From: Pyrobaculum sp.
GTDB taxonomy: Archaea > Thermoproteota > Thermoprotei > Thermoproteales > Thermoproteaceae
Assembly (NCBI GenBank): GCA_020833205.1
Contig: JAJHQT010000009.1
Coordinates: forward strand, 1-16,705
Length of the DNA: 16,705 nt
Direction: 5' to 3'
Positions 1-8,657 of this stretch are shown one piece after another. The position numbers were made by a program, and so were the translations under genes. The notes beneath the pieces were generated by a model. The model worked only from the letters and a program-made list of their open reading frames with translations, searched no databases and was not told the DNA's origin. The stretch's first letter is position 1. Every line of letters begins with the position of its first letter.

Positions 1-3000
1 GGCGCCTCTAGGGTGGAGCAACTGTTCGGCGTCAACGGCACCGGCGTAATCATTGCAGTAGTAGACACAGGAGTAGATTACGGACATCCAGACCTCCAAG
101 AGGCGCTTGCCTGGCTGATAAAGACCAAAGACGGCAGAGAGATCATAGCCTCCTCTATATCGCCAGCAGGCGCATCCCTGCAGTATAAGACGCTCAGGGG
201 GCAATCAGCGTCCCTACCCATAAGCCAGGTGGCGTCTCTTGAGCCGCTCGTGCTAGACGCCGACGAGTCGCAGGTACTGCTACTAAAGCCAGTAACGGCA
301 TCAAGCGGCTATCTGCCCGTCAGCGGCCAGGTATTCTTCGTGATAGATGGCGCGGAGTTATACGAGGTATCCGCCACATGTAACTACGCAGTGACTGGAC
401 TCACCAGCAGAAGCGGCATGTATAAATTCGGCATGACAAACCTGTACATACCCTGGTACGGCGGCTATGTAAACGTCGGCGTCGTCATGCACGACCCGGA
501 CCAGCCCGGCGTCTACACGGCGGCCCGCGTCGACATAAACCGGAACTGCAACTTCGCGGACGACCCAGAGCTGAGGTACTTCGGCAACAGACTAATAGTT
601 GATAACCCAACAGCCCCCACCGTCAGCCTCGGCGTTGCTGGCGGCTACTTCTACGACTGGGGCCTCTGGTTCGACGTCTACGCCAAGTTCTACCCAGGCT
701 GGGACCTCGCTGGTGACTACCTCAGCATATTCTACGACTTCAACAGCCACGGCACCGCCTGTAGCTCCGTAGCGGCTGGCAGAGGCAAAGCCACCTACAA
801 CCTCGGCCATCTCGGTCCTCAGAATCTAAGGGGTATTGCTCTTGGCGCCAAGGTCCTAGGCGTCAAGGGCCTCTGGTGGGGCATGGTGGAGCCGGGCATG
901 ATGTGGGCCGCAGGCTTCGATGTTAACCAAGACGGGCAGTGGTACTGGACCGGGCAGAAGAGGGCCCACGTGATAAGCAACAGCTGGGGAATCTCCTTGT
1001 TTATATACGATTACACGGCCTTCGGCTACGACTTCGAATCCGCCGTGATAAACGCGCTGGCGGCGCCCGGCTTCCTCGACAGGAACTACCCGGGCATCGT
1101 GATTGTCCAGGCAGGCGGCAACGGCGGCTACGGCTTCGGCACCATCACGAGCCCAGGCGCGGCCGTGGGCGCCATAACGGTTGGAGCCGCCACAAGCGGA
1201 CACTTCTGGCTCGCCTTAGGAATTCCGTTCTACGGCTTCCGCTGGGGCGACGTCATCAGCTGGTCGCTGAGAGGACCTGCGCCGGCAGGCTACGTGAAGC
1301 CAGACGTCGTGAATATAGGCGCCTTCGGCATAGCGGCGTATCCAGTCGGCTGGGGCAGATACTGGTATAACACCCCCGAAGACTGGGACACCTTTGGCGG
1401 AACTTCGCAAGCCACGCCGCTGACTGCAGGAGTCGTTGCCTTGGTGCTAAGCGCTGTTGCTGATAAGGTCGATCCCGCCGCCGTGGATCCGTTTCTTGTG
1501 AGACAGCTCATAACAAGCACCGCAGTTGATATCGGCTATACTCCGTTTACCGCAGGCCACGGCTTCGTGAACGCCACAGGAGCGGTTATTGCTGCGAGGA
1601 GCTACTACGGTCTGCCTGCGCCTAGGGCCCCGGTGGCGCTGTTTCGCACAAACTCCGCGGTGAACTTAGGCTCCTCCTGGGAGTTCCAGTGGAGGGTGAA
1701 CATACCGTTGTATTTCGGCTACTTGCTGAACAACATACTCACAACGCAATGGGCCTCCTATCTGCAGACGCAGGTGCCGCAACCGAGGATAGGCATGACC
1801 ACTCTCCATCTCTCCGTAAACCCCGGCGGACAGGCCGTTGGACAGATCACCGTGGAGTCGAGGACCTCCACACTCTCCATCTCGGCGTCGGCCGTCACGC
1901 TCACGCCGGTGTATAGGAAGACTGTTCGGCTGAACATACCCGTTAGGACTCTGGGCGGTTACTTCACCATGCAACAGCTAGGCTTCGACGAAACAGTCCT
2001 TAGACAGGCCGACCTCGTGGTGTTTAGGATGGCCTACCCGTTTTCCGCATTTGACCCCGAGTTCGACTACGCCGAGAACGTTAGACCTCGGCTCTGGGTA
2101 TTCGGGTGGACAGATCTAAACAACGACGGCGCTGTGTCCGTCAACGAGTTGACGTGGCTTAACTTCGGCTATCAACGCGGGACGGCGACAGAAGTCCCGG
2201 TGGCCAAGCTAAGTAGCAAGCTCACGCCAAGCCAGAGACTTGTCTTGAGAGTAGATATAGTGCCGGTGAGAGCTCCGTATCCTTCCACAGTACCCGTTAC
2301 AATAGAGGTCGTGGCCTATAAGAGGACTCCGGCTCCCGACGTCCAGGTGACGCCTACAAGCATTACGTTAAGACCTGGCCAGAGCTACAGCTTCACAGTG
2401 CGCGTTGTCGCCCCACCAGACGCGGCGCCCACAGCATATGAGAGAATGGTGTTGTTTAACATAAACGGAACTACCTGCGTGGTTCCGCTGAGTTATATAG
2501 TTACTGCAAACGTACGTGTCAACACGGCCTTTGCGCTCACCTCAGGGAGATCCGACAGCTGGTATAACGCCAGCGAGGTGAGAGGCGCCAACGACTGGAA
2601 TTGGCGTTACGAATCGGGCGACTGGCGCGTCTTCTATGTGTCTACGCCAACCCCAGCCAGAGGTCTCTATGTGGAGTTTAGTTGGAGGTGTCGCAACACT
2701 TCGCTTATCGTATACACGCTCGCCGGCGACGGCTTCTTCGCCGGCTACTTCTGGAACCAAGGAGTTACGTACCATAGGTACCTCGGCTCCGGCAAGTTCA
2801 TGTGGACTGGCACCGGTGGAGAGACCCGGATAGTGGCTCTGCCGTCTAGCTCCTTTGCCGTACCCATAACCGTCGGCGGCTTCTTATACACAACGATGTC
2901 GGCCTCGCACCCCGTCAGCGGGGCTAGCCGCTTCATTATTTTGGCTAGGACGTCGCTTTACGGCGGGTGCGGAACAAGCGAACCGATTACCGGAGTTGTG

Positions 3001-3318
3001 CGTCCGTTTAGAAACTCTGCCGACGCGCCTGTGCTATCCACTATGTCGCCGTTTGTGAGGTTTGCCTTAAGCACGCCGCCTATTGACTACATCTTTGCAC
3101 TGAAGTCTGCAAGCGTAATGGGCGGCGGGTTTGTGGTTCCGATGGCTACAGTAGGCACGGACCTACGCTTTAATATGTACTTCATCAAGACGCCGTTGTT
3201 TGTGGACTATGTGGCGTTGCTCTATTCACCGAATTACGCCACTTGGTATAGGACAGGCGGCAACAACTTCGCGAGGTATCCGTTCTACGCGGTTGAGGGC
3301 GTGTCTAGAATTGACTAA
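1..3318 (+). CDS. Subtilisin-like serine protease, large, secreted (5' partial)
   Basis: Peptidase S8 family protein, at least 1,105 residues. The frame is open through base 1, so signal peptide and propeptide lie outside the window. Numbering from the GTG at 13, the triad is Asp18 (VVDTGVD), His246 (SHGTAC), oxyanion Asn370 (GGNGG) and Ser465 (GGTSQATP). The 228-residue stretch between Asp and His is far longer than in subtilisin and recalls the pyrolysin/tripeptidyl-peptidase II branch. Possible calcium loops are Asp174-Glu186, Asp303-Gly308 and a textbook 12-residue EF-hand-like loop Asp701-Glu712. After about residue 530 come beta-rich regions, including an Fn3-like segment near 775-828 (PGQSYSFTV). 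No C-terminal membrane anchor is visible, and several N-glycosylation sequons are present. The expected role is extracellular or surface protein degradation. Its last 14 bases overlap the convergent Nudix gene. Confidence 0.95.
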   Translation, partial: GASRVEQLFGVNGTGVIIAVVDTGVDYGHPDLQEALAWLIKTKDGREIIASSISPAGASLQYKTLRGQSASLPISQVASLEPLVLDADESQVLLLKPVTASSGYLPVSGQVFFVIDGAELYEVSATCNYAVTGLTSRSGMYKFGMTNLYIPWYGGYVNVGVVMHDPDQPGVYTAARVDINRNCNFADDPELRYFGNRLIVDNPTAPTVSLGVAGGYFYDWGLWFDVYAKFYPGWDLAGDYLSIFYDFNSHGTACSSVAAGRGKATYNLGHLGPQNLRGIALGAKVLGVKGLWWGMVEPGMMWAAGFDVNQDGQWYWTGQKRAHVISNSWGISLFIYDYTAFGYDFESAVINALAAPGFLDRNYPGIVIVQAGGNGGYGFGTITSPGAAVGAITVGAATSGHFWLALGIPFYGFRWGDVISWSLRGPAPAGYVKPDVVNIGAFGIAAYPVGWGRYWYNTPEDWDTFGGTSQATPLTAGVVALVLSAVADKVDPAAVDPFLVRQLITSTAVDIGYTPFTAGHGFVNATGAVIAARSYYGLPAPRAPVALFRTNSAVNLGSSWEFQWRVNIPLYFGYLLNNILTTQWASYLQTQVPQPRIGMTTLHLSVNPGGQAVGQITVESRTSTLSISASAVTLTPVYRKTVRLNIPVRTLGGYFTMQQLGFDETVLRQADLVVFRMAYPFSAFDPEFDYAENVRPRLWVFGWTDLNNDGAVSVNELTWLNFGYQRGTATEVPVAKLSSKLTPSQRLVLRVDIVPVRAPYPSTVPVTIEVVAYKRTPAPDVQVTPTSITLRPGQSYSFTVRVVAPPDAAPTAYERMVLFNINGTTCVVPLSYIVTANVRVNTAFALTSGRSDSWYNASEVRGANDWNWRYESGDWRVFYVSTPTPARGLYVEFSWRCRNTSLIVYTLAGDGFFAGYFWNQGVTYHRYLGSGKFMWTGTGGETRIVALPSSSFAVPITVGGFLYTTMSASHPVSGASRFIILARTSLYGGCGTSEPITGVVRPFRNSADAPVLSTMSPFVRFALSTPPIDYIFALKSASVMGGGFVVPMATVGTDLRFNMYFIKTPLFVDYVALLYSPNYATWYRTGGNNFARYPFYAVEGVSRID

Positions 3319-3745
3319 GCTTTTTTTCTATCTCTATCTCCTGGATTTTTCTCAAGGCTTTTAAAAACACGGCTCTTGTCTCATCTCTAGTGATGAGTTT
3401 CAATGCCTCGTCGCGAGTCGCCCATATATACGCATCATGCTCCTTAGAGAGCGTGACGTTTTTGTCTCTGGCTCTTGCGAGGAAGTAGACCACTTCTCTG
3501 TATATTGTGCGTCCTTTTTTGGAATATTTGTAGCGAATCTCTTCTTTAAAGGAGGGTATCAACTCTACCTTTAGTCCAGTCTCTTCGAGGATTTCCCTCA
3601 GAGCCGCCGCGACGTCTGTCTCGTGTAGGTGGACTAGTCCGTGGGGGAAGTCCCAGCCGTATTTTCCATGGAGAAGTAGATACAGTATGCCGGGGCTGTC
3701 TACTGCGTACACTACCGCGCCGGCCGAGCGCTCATAGAAACGCAC
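3305..3745 (-). CDS. Nudix hydrolase, Ap4A hydrolase-like
   Basis: 146-residue Nudix protein with a complete Nudix box: Gly36, Glu42, Arg50-Glu51, Glu54-Glu55, Gly57 (pattern GX5EX7REUXEEXGU). The acidic residues bind Mg2+ and cleave a nucleoside diphosphate linked to another group. The strand before the box (WDFPHG) and the overall length resemble bis(5'-nucleosyl)-tetraphosphatases, so removal of dinucleoside polyphosphates or damaged nucleotides is likely; the substrate cannot be read from sequence. The start is GTG at 3743-3745, with a TATA-like element about 20-25 bases upstream, suggesting a leaderless mRNA. It lies 18 bases after the unknown gene on the same strand and may also be co-transcribed with it. 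The 3' end overlaps the protease gene by 14 bp. Confidence 0.9.
   Translation of the reverse strand: MRFYERSAGAVVYAVDSPGILYLLLHGKYGWDFPHGLVHLHETDVAAALREILEETGLKVELIPSFKEEIRYKYSKKGRTIYREVVYFLARARDKNVTLSKEHDAYIWATRDEALKLITRDETRAVFLKALRKIQEIEIEKKLSQF
3321..3327 (+). terminator. T-tract terminator after the protease
   Basis: Seven consecutive T lie 3 bases after the protease stop codon, inside the 3' end of the convergent Nudix gene. Archaeal RNA polymerase terminates at such T-runs without needing a hairpin. Confidence 0.5.
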
Positions 3746-3763
3746 AAGTATAATTACTTGAAG

Positions 3764-3771
3764 TTATATAT
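3764..3771 (-). promoter_or_regulatory. TATA element for the Nudix gene
   Basis: The A/T octamer lies 19-26 bases before the GTG start at 3745 and overlaps the stop codon of the upstream gene. Spacing fits a leaderless archaeal promoter. Confidence 0.4.
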
Positions 3772-4363
3772 GTTTACCGTATGGACAGAAATACTCTATG
3801 CCTAGGTCTTTGTAAAGTGCAGAGAGAGCTCCGTACATGATCACCGGCTTGCCCATCTCCTTGGCTTTTTTCACAAGCTCAGCAAGGTCTACGTAGTGCA
3901 AGGCGCCGGGGACCACCACCACCACGCGCACCTGCGCAAGTTGCTGATAGGAGTTTGAGATGTCTACAAATTCATAAGGCATAAGCCTCCCCTCCACATC
4001 TGCCACGACGCCTTCTGAAAGCGCAAGCAAGACCCCGGCCAGCGGGCGGTTGAATCCTACAAGGAGGACTGGGCCGCCGTATTTAGCAACAACGTATTCG
4101 GCGAGTTTTCTCGCACATCTATCTGCGTCTCTAGATCTACACACTTCTATCCGCTTGATGCCCACTCCCCTCTGTTTAGATAAGACATCGATACATTTAT
4201 TCAAGTTTGGGTGTTTCTCTGCCTCTTCTAGGCTGTAGAGACCTGGCTGGACGCCAGCCTCGAGAGGGATGTCTGCACAAACGTCGTCTATACAGCATCT
4301 AGCCAACACCTGTCCTTCGCAGAGGTCTACGCCCTCTCGCCGAATTATAGACACCGATAACAC
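3764..4363 (-). CDS. Hypothetical protein, Rossmann-like, weak DUF364 resemblance
   Basis: 199-residue soluble protein that I cannot assign firmly. The N-terminal quarter is Cys-rich ([15 protein letters not shown]), with further Cys near residues 57, 75 and 82 and near the C-terminus (YFCPYG). The second half alternates beta strands and helices: a hydrophobic strand then GFNRPL, a five-Val strand followed by [13 protein letters not shown], and a final strand with [12 protein letters not shown]. That order loosely recalls DUF364/putative heavy-metal chelatase proteins (a 'decide-to-chelate' Rossmann domain), but I see no diagnostic motif. The start is GTG at 4361-4363, supported by a TATA-like TATTTAA 21-27 bases upstream; a GTG three codons downstream is possible. 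It is divergent from sdhA and upstream of the Nudix gene, which may share its transcript. Confidence 0.75.
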   Translation of the reverse strand: MLSVSIIRREGVDLCEGQVLARCCIDDVCADIPLEAGVQPGLYSLEEAEKHPNLNKCIDVLSKQRGVGIKRIEVCRSRDADRCARKLAEYVVAKYGGPVLLVGFNRPLAGVLLALSEGVVADVEGRLMPYEFVDISNSYQQLAQVRVVVVVPGALHYVDLAELVKKAKEMGKPVIMYGALSALYKDLGIEYFCPYGKHI

Positions 4364-4383
4364 TCGTTACTTCGGAGTTGCAG

Positions 4384-4390
4384 TTAAATA
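4384..4390 (-). promoter_or_regulatory. TATA element for the hypothetical gene at 4363
   Basis: TATTTAA on the minus strand, 21-27 bases before the GTG start. It shares the 106-bp divergent region 4364-4469 with the sdh promoter. Confidence 0.45.
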
Positions 4391-4442
4391 CCTTTACGCC
4401 CCGTGGTTGCTAATTGATATTAGACGACTGCCGAAATATAAT

Positions 4443-4451
4443 AATATATTT
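4443..4451 (+). promoter_or_regulatory. TATA element of the sdhABCD operon
   Basis: A strongly A/T-rich block (about 4434-4454) with its TATA-like core centred about 23 bases before the ATG at 4470. This position fits a leaderless transcript and supports ATG 4470 as the sdhA start. Confidence 0.6.
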
Positions 4452-4469
4452 TTACAATTCGAAACTGTC

Positions 4470-6215
4470 ATGGAAATTCTGAAGTACGACTTGGTGGTAA
4501 TAGGTTCTGGCATTGCCGGTCTGCGCGCCGCCACGGCGGCCGCCTGGGCAAGCGGTGGTAAAATCTCTATTGCGATTTTGTCAAAAATACAAGCAATGCG
4601 TAGCCACAGCGTGTCAGCAGAGGGCGGCATGTCTGCAGTTTTGTACCCCGAGAAAACTAACGACTCTCTTGAGCTTCACGCATATGACACGGTAAAGGGG
4701 AGCGACTTCTTGGCAGATCAAGATGCCGTGGAGATTTTGGTGGAGTACGCCCCCAAAGAGGTACGTTATCTCGAGAGAATCGGCGTACCTTGGACGCGAG
4801 AACCAGATGGAAGAATCTCCCAGAGGCCTTTTGGCGGCATGTCGATACCTAGGACTACCTTTGCCGCAGACAAAACAGGCTTCTTCATTATGTCTACTCT
4901 CTTCTCTGAAACTAGGAGATTCGACAATATCCACGTCTATCACGAACATTTTGTGACCAAGTTTATTTTAGAAAACGGACGTTTCCGAGGCGTTACGGCA
5001 TATGACTTAAGGAGAGGCGAGTTCAAGTTTTTCTACGCTAAGGCTGGTATTATAGCCACAGGGGGCGCCGGTAGGCTTTATAGGTTCACAACCACTGCAC
5101 ACTCCACCATAAGCGAGACTCTAGGCTATGCGCTCAGGGCCGGCATAGCTATTAAGGATATGGAATTTGTCCAATGGCACCCCACCGCGCTTGTGCCAAG
5201 CGGCATATTGGTAAGCGAGGCGGCCCGCGGCGAGGGGGGCTACTTGATAAACAAAGAAGGTGAGCGCTTTATGAAGAGATACGCGCCCCAGAAGATGGAG
5301 CTGGCGCCACGGGACATAGTGTCGCGGGCAATTTTGACAGAGTGCATGGAGGGGAGGGGCTTCCAACATGAGTCTGGCATGTGTTATGTTGGGCTGGATC
5401 TTAGACACTTAGGCGAGGAGAAGATAAACAAGAGGATACCGTTTATACGCGAATTAGCGCATAAATACGCCGGCATCGACGTTATGTCGGAACTCATACC
5501 CGTCAGACCCGCCGTGCACTACACGATGGGCGGCATCCACACAGACACGTGGGGCCGGGTGTTGACGGCAGACGGCAAATGGGTCAGTGGGCTTTGGGCC
5601 GCCGGCGAGGCGGCCGCCGTCAGCGTACACGGCGCCAACCGCCTCGGCTCAAACTCCTTAAGCGAGTGCTCTGTTTGGGGGAGACTAACCGGCGAACAGG
5701 CTGCTAAGTATGCAATGGAGACGCCGGCTCTCCCGTCCCCAGAGGAGAAGCTGGTGGAGGCGGCCAAGAAGGAGGAAAGCAGGTTCTTTGACATGCTTCT
5801 GCATAAGGAGGTAAACGCGCCTAGCCCATACGAGGTTAAGAGGCAGCTGAACGACGTCATGGAGACGCACTTCGGCCCGTTTAGACACGGGTCCTCAATG
5901 GCGGAGGGCTTAGCCAAGCTTAAGAAATTGAGGGAGTACACCTCGTTTAGAATAGCCGACGGCAGTAGGGTCTACAACCAGAACTTAAAAGACGCCCTAG
6001 AGATAGACGGCATGTTAGACCTGGCGCTTGTGGTTGGGCTAGGCGCCTACGCCAGGGCCGAGTCTAGAGGGGCCCACTACCGGCTGGACTACCCCAAGAG
6101 AGACGACGTCAGCTGGCTGAAACACACAGTTGCTTACCTATACGGAGGAGAGATAAAGCTGACTTATGCCCCCGTAACGATAACGAAATGGAAGCCGGAG
6201 GAGAGGAAGTATTAG
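4470..6215 (+). CDS. sdhA: Succinate dehydrogenase flavoprotein subunit
   Basis: 581-residue flavoprotein of complex II, oxidising succinate to fumarate on the cytoplasmic side. The FAD dinucleotide motif is GSGIAG (12-17). His46 in the SHSVSAEGG motif is the expected covalent FAD attachment site. The capping-domain sequence with Arg253 (AARGEGGYL) and His350 (HYTMGGI) carries the catalytic and dicarboxylate-binding residues, followed by the FAD motif GLWAAGEAA and [10 protein letters not shown]. The frame stays open upstream to 4269, but that extension has no family similarity and crosses the divergent promoter; ATG 4470 gives the normal N-terminus and the right TATA distance. The stop is 1 base before sdhB, so the two are translated from one mRNA. 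SQR and fumarate reductase flavoproteins look alike; SQR is inferred from the two membrane subunits. Confidence 0.97.
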   Translation: MEILKYDLVVIGSGIAGLRAATAAAWASGGKISIAILSKIQAMRSHSVSAEGGMSAVLYPEKTNDSLELHAYDTVKGSDFLADQDAVEILVEYAPKEVRYLERIGVPWTREPDGRISQRPFGGMSIPRTTFAADKTGFFIMSTLFSETRRFDNIHVYHEHFVTKFILENGRFRGVTAYDLRRGEFKFFYAKAGIIATGGAGRLYRFTTTAHSTISETLGYALRAGIAIKDMEFVQWHPTALVPSGILVSEAARGEGGYLINKEGERFMKRYAPQKMELAPRDIVSRAILTECMEGRGFQHESGMCYVGLDLRHLGEEKINKRIPFIRELAHKYAGIDVMSELIPVRPAVHYTMGGIHTDTWGRVLTADGKWVSGLWAAGEAAAVSVHGANRLGSNSLSECSVWGRLTGEQAAKYAMETPALPSPEEKLVEAAKKEESRFFDMLLHKEVNAPSPYEVKRQLNDVMETHFGPFRHGSSMAEGLAKLKKLREYTSFRIADGSRVYNQNLKDALEIDGMLDLALVVGLGAYARAESRGAHYRLDYPKRDDVSWLKHTVAYLYGGEIKLTYAPVTITKWKPEERKY

Positions 6216-6216
6216 T

Positions 6217-6933
6217 ATGAAGTCGGTAGTCATCAAGGTAAAGAGATACGACGGCCAGAAGACGTGGTGGCAGGAGTACAAAGTGGAGGTGCCCTCCGAG
6301 AGGGTCTCAGTGTTGGATCTCTTGGTCAAGGTAAAGGAGGAGCAGGACCCGACACTTGCAGTGCGTTACAGCTGCCGTATGGCCATATGCGGCTCATGCG
6401 GCATGGTCATAAACGGAGTGCCCCGGCTGGCGTGCCAAACCTTGCTCTCCGAGCTGAAGGCCGAGTTCATAACCGTGGAACCCATGTGGAACCACAAGGT
6501 GATAAAAGACCTCGTGGTGGATCTAGAGCCGGACTTTGAAAAAGTGAAGAAAGTCAAGCCGTATATTATACGCAATGTGAAAGAGATTTACGAAACCGAT
6601 AAGGAGTTCGGCCAGAAGCCGGAGGAGCTTGAGAAGTACTACAATTTCGCCTACTGCATCCAATGCGGCTTATGCATGGCTGCGTGCCCCATATTAGCCA
6701 CAAACGACAACTTCCTAGGGCCTATGGCCCTCAACGCGGCATACCGCTGGAGCGCCGACAGCAGAGACCAGGGATGGGGGGAAAGGGCGAAGATCATAGA
6801 CTCAGAAGACGGCGTGTGGCCTTGTCACCTCGCCTATACCTGTAGCGCAGTTTGCCCACGTGGCGTAGATCCAGGCTTCTCAATACAGTTGCTAAAGGCA
6901 AGCTTAATAAGAAGGGCTAAGAGGGTTCTATGA
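6217..6933 (+). CDS. sdhB: Succinate dehydrogenase iron-sulfur subunit
   Basis: 238-residue iron-sulfur subunit carrying electrons from FAD to the quinone site. The N-terminal plant-ferredoxin-like domain binds [2Fe-2S] through Cys53, Cys58, Cys61 and Cys73. The C-terminal domain has Cys147-x2-Cys150-x2-Cys153-x3-Cys157-Pro and Cys203-x5-Cys209-x3-Cys213-Pro, the complete set for [4Fe-4S] and [3Fe-4S] clusters in SdhB; all eleven ligand cysteines are present. A purine-rich Shine-Dalgarno-like stretch at 6197-6206, inside the end of sdhA, precedes the ATG. The stop overlaps the sdhC start in ATGA, indicating translational coupling. Confidence 0.97.
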   Translation: MKSVVIKVKRYDGQKTWWQEYKVEVPSERVSVLDLLVKVKEEQDPTLAVRYSCRMAICGSCGMVINGVPRLACQTLLSELKAEFITVEPMWNHKVIKDLVVDLEPDFEKVKKVKPYIIRNVKEIYETDKEFGQKPEELEKYYNFAYCIQCGLCMAACPILATNDNFLGPMALNAAYRWSADSRDQGWGERAKIIDSEDGVWPCHLAYTCSAVCPRGVDPGFSIQLLKASLIRRAKRVL

Positions 6934-7361
6934 GGGCCGGAAGAGGCATATTAGAGTGGTTTAGAGGGCTGAATATCGAGAGGGTCTATTTCGCCGTACA
7001 TAGACTCACAGGGATATACCTAGTCCTCTACATATTCCCAAGGCCCTACCTAGTTCTTCTAAGCGGCAGTTGGGAAGAGGCGTTGAAGCTAGACATGACA
7101 CCATTAGGCAAAATACTGGCGATTATATTCATCTTCTCGATCCTCTTCCACGGCATAAACGGCCTTAGGATAATCCTAATCGAGCTCGGCCTCATATCGG
7201 GTAAGCCTCTACGTCATCCCATCAAGCCAATCCCCGCGCTGCGCACAAACAAATTCCACCTGATGCTGATCGCCGCCACCGTAATCCTCACCATAGTTGG
7301 AATAATTGCAGGGTCCTACCTAGTACTATATGGCAAAGAACACCTGCTGGTAGGGCCATGA
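6930..7361 (+). CDS. sdhC: Succinate dehydrogenase membrane subunit C (cytochrome b)
   Basis: 143-residue membrane anchor. Three hydrophobic segments lie at about 29-46, 62-85 and 109-133. The N-terminal HRLTG (His24-Arg25) and the FHGINGLR motif (His74, Arg80) match SdhC-type anchors, where such histidines bind heme b and the arginine lines the quinone pocket. The amphipathic N-terminus (WFRGLNIERVYFAVHR) should contact SdhB. It begins in a 4-base ATGA overlap with sdhB and ends in another with sdhD, so the subunits are probably made in equal amounts. Confidence 0.92.
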   Translation: MRAGRGILEWFRGLNIERVYFAVHRLTGIYLVLYIFPRPYLVLLSGSWEEALKLDMTPLGKILAIIFIFSILFHGINGLRIILIELGLISGKPLRHPIKPIPALRTNKFHLMLIAATVILTIVGIIAGSYLVLYGKEHLLVGP

Positions 7362-7708
7362 AAGCCAGCACCGAAAGACTTATCCTCATAGCCGGCGCCT
7401 TGGTGATGATAATAGGCATGCCGCTGGTCATAGCCCTAGCCCTCCTCCTAGGCAAGATACCCTTCGAAGAAGTCTTGACAACCCACCCGCTAGTCATTAT
7501 TCCATACGCCTTCGTAAAAATAGGCTGGGGGCTCATATGGGCCATCGTGGCTGTAGACTGGGTAGTACATGGCTCCCACGGCATCAGACGCATACTTATA
7601 GAATTTGTGAAGTCAGAGAGAGGCAGAAAGGCTATCGACCTTGTGGTAAACATAATTATGGTAGTGACAGGCATCGTTATGTTTTACGTCTTAGTGTTTG
7701 TTTCATGA
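7358..7708 (+). CDS. sdhD: Succinate dehydrogenase membrane subunit D
   Basis: 116-residue second membrane anchor with hydrophobic segments at about 8-31, 45-70 and 91-116. His71 and His74 in VVHGSHGIRR at the end of the second segment are candidate heme/quinone-site residues, echoing the HGxxGLR motif of SdhC. Two small three-helix anchors indicate the classic SdhCD type and not the large single FrdC or the SdhE/F type. It is the last gene of the operon, starting in an ATGA overlap with sdhC. The subunit name follows from position; C and D are paralogous and cannot be told apart strictly. Confidence 0.88.
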   Translation: MKASTERLILIAGALVMIIGMPLVIALALLLGKIPFEEVLTTHPLVIIPYAFVKIGWGLIWAIVAVDWVVHGSHGIRRILIEFVKSERGRKAIDLVVNIIMVVTGIVMFYVLVFVS

Positions 7709-7767
7709 ACTCAGCTTTGGTGTCTCTCCTCACGTTTCGGCAATACCAGCTTACATCACTAGCAAAA

Positions 7768-7784
7768 TTTATTCTCTAATTTTT
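7768..7784 (+). terminator. T-rich terminator between sdhD and PCNA
   Basis: The 74-bp convergent gap between sdhD and PCNA ends in T-rich DNA with runs of three and five T, a plausible termination zone for the sdh operon. No hairpin is evident. Confidence 0.35.
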
Positions 7785-8550
7785 AATCTACTCGAGGCGC
7801 CACAACAGTGCTGAAAATCCCAGTGGTAAATTCATACATCAATTTGAGTGGTTTATTTTCAGATAATTCAACCTTTACACGTTTAGATAGGCTCTTCAGC
7901 TTACCGCTTATGTCTTCTAACATCTCTACGCTGTATTTTGCAGATACGGTGCCCTCGGCTGATATATTAAATACCGACTCGCTGTCGTGGCTGAGCTCGA
8001 CTTCTACAGCTTTTCCACCTTCACCCACGCCCTTAAACACGATACCATCAGGAGATGCCGTTATCTGTATCCAGTCAGAAACCTCTCCCACCATGGAGAG
8101 TATATCGTCAAACACCGAGGAGTCTATTTCGAACGATGCATCAAACGTGAGAGCCAGTTCTGGCACCTCCTCTTCCACAACCTGTACTATGGGGAAGGAG
8201 AAACGTCTTACCAGCCCTACTTCTCTTCCTCTCTTGGGGTACACGTAGAGGGAGAATCTATTCTTCTCGTTGTCTACCTCAAGCTCAAGTTTTTCTGTGG
8301 CGCCTATACGTTTAACGACATCTTTTATCGTAGTGAAGATAAGACCTACCTTTGTTTCTTCTTCCACCACATAGTCCTCAAGGGCCGTTGCGTGGAATGT
8401 CAAGTCGAATAATACTGTTTTTGTGGGATCTAGCGACTTTAGCCATATGCCATCGTGAGAGAAGGCAAGCACGGCCTCAGGTAGAGTCTTTATGAGAACT
8501 TCAAAGGCGTAACGCGGCTCCTTCCCCTTTGGAAAGAGAGCTCTAACCAT
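7783..8550 (-). CDS. pcn: DNA polymerase sliding clamp PCNA
   Basis: 255-residue PCNA, the ring clamp that tethers DNA polymerase, ligase, FEN1 and other partners to DNA. The two-domain layout is recognisable: an N-terminal repeat with FSHDGIWLKSLDP, an interdomain linker rich in acidic and hydrophobic residues, the second repeat starting near TFDASFEIDSSVFDDIL, and the typical C-terminal APRVD. The frame stays open to 8622, but ATG 8550 gives the normal archaeal N-terminus and is placed about 25 bases after a TATA element. Crenarchaea often have several PCNA paralogues forming heterotrimers; whether this one acts alone or with others cannot be told here. It lies downstream of the etf operon on the same strand with its own promoter. 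Confidence 0.95.
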   Translation of the reverse strand: MVRALFPKGKEPRYAFEVLIKTLPEAVLAFSHDGIWLKSLDPTKTVLFDLTFHATALEDYVVEEETKVGLIFTTIKDVVKRIGATEKLELEVDNEKNRFSLYVYPKRGREVGLVRRFSFPIVQVVEEEVPELALTFDASFEIDSSVFDDILSMVGEVSDWIQITASPDGIVFKGVGEGGKAVEVELSHDSESVFNISAEGTVSAKYSVEMLEDISGKLKSLSKRVKVELSENKPLKLMYEFTTGIFSTVVAPRVD

Positions 8551-8570
8551 GATATTCCCACCGCAGAGAC

Positions 8571-8578
8571 ATATATAA
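8571..8578 (-). promoter_or_regulatory. TATA element for PCNA
   Basis: TATATAT-like core on the minus strand about 25 bases before ATG 8550. The rest of the 107-bp gap 8551-8657 to etfA shows nothing else convincing. Confidence 0.6.
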
Positions 8579-8657
8579 GTGCGTTTCACCACAGTATAAT
8601 AAATGGAGAGGACCCCGATCACTGAGATGTGAAGAGTGGTATTACAGCTGACAGCGA

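Noticed and set aside
592..2936. Several open frames within the protease on both strands
   Set aside because: They are shadows of the long protease frame: biased composition, no family resemblance and no promoters or coupling.
4269..4469. In-frame upstream extension of sdhA
   Set aside because: It crosses the divergent promoters, overlaps the opposite gene and does not resemble SdhA; ATG 4470 has the proper TATA spacing.
8551..8622. In-frame upstream extension of PCNA
   Set aside because: The added 24 residues cover the TATA element and are not part of the clamp fold.
8590..8650. Second possible C/D box sRNA on the plus strand between PCNA and etfA
   Set aside because: Two CTGA motifs are present, but no acceptable C box is found and the C'-like sequence directly abuts the first CTGA with no spacer.
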